From contig CAVANO010000025.1 of NCBI GenBank assembly GCA_963590165.1, forward strand, positions 1-21,768: a DNA stretch of 21,768 nucleotides, given 5' to 3'. Origin of the DNA: UBA11524 sp963590165 (GTDB lineage Bacteria > Bacillota > Clostridia > Christensenellales > Aristaeellaceae). Both the position numbers and the translations under genes were made by a program. A model generated the notes under the pieces. It was not told where the DNA came from. It did no database searches and saw only the letters and a program-made list of their open reading frames with translations. Positions 21,699-21,768 of this stretch are shown here, piece after piece. Position 1 is the stretch's first letter, and the number at the start of each line of letters is the position of its first letter.

Positions 21699-21768
21699 TG
21701 GTGGGAACAACAGGGCTCGAACCTGTGACCCTCTGCTTGTAAGGCAGATGCTCTCCCAGCTGAGCTAA
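21699..21768 (-). tRNA. tRNA-Val (TAC), 5' end cut by the window
   Basis: Anticodon loop CTTACAA giving TAC, T-loop TTCGAGC, acceptor 3' strand TGTTCCC, discriminator A and encoded CCA (21701-21699). The 5' acceptor strand, expected GGGAACA, lies beyond the right edge. Confidence 0.93.

Overview
The window looks like chromosomal DNA from a fairly GC-rich member of the Clostridia. Supporting signs are AGGAGG-type ribosome binding sites, a YesM/YesN-type two-component system, a CUT1 sugar ABC transporter with a MsmX/UgpC-type ATPase, a dlt-like operon, and a Val-Asp-Phe-Gly-Cys tRNA cluster in which only some tRNA genes encode CCA. I cannot name the genus.

Layout. (1) 1-268: two small, unrecognised, overlapping minus-strand frames, one running off the window. 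(2) 369-1844, plus strand: an AraC-type response regulator with an extended -10 promoter and its own terminator. (3) 1845-2315: a repeat-rich gap with a 146-bp tandem duplication, two copies of a dispersed GC-rich hairpin element, a 4 x 16-bp array and a bidirectional terminator. (4) 8152-2316, minus strand: a five-gene, tightly overlapping dlt-like operon in the order carrier protein, adenylating ligase 1, MBOAT acyltransferase, SGNH/DltD-like protein, adenylating ligase 2. (5) 9533-8415, minus strand: the ABC ATPase, with its own promoter and a very strong terminator. (6) 18079-9900, minus strand: a carbohydrate operon in the order CBM9-like protein, sugar-binding protein, GH3 enzyme 1, permease 1, permease 2, GH3 enzyme 2. 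(7) 18366-21246, plus strand: a YesM-type sensor kinase translationally coupled to a secreted CE1-type esterase. (8) 21366-21768, minus strand: five tRNA genes.

How it fits together (inference). The kinase at 18366 and the regulator at 369 are the only two-component proteins in view. They are of matching types and probably sense a glycan signal and control the divergent carbohydrate operon. Secreted GH3 enzymes and the esterase would trim oligosaccharides. The binding protein, two permeases and the separately transcribed ATPase would import the sugars.

The most unusual part is the dlt-like operon. Ligase 1 keeps the residues expected for D-alanine activation. Ligase 2 has lost the aspartate that normally holds the substrate amino group and the cysteine linked to D-Ala selection. 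The operon may therefore load a second, non-alpha-amino acyl group for transfer to a cell-surface polymer. The other notable signals are two intergenic hairpins whose loops carry the anti-Shine-Dalgarno sequence on the transcribed strand, and two arrays of a CAGACGAAG motif at unlinked intergenic sites.
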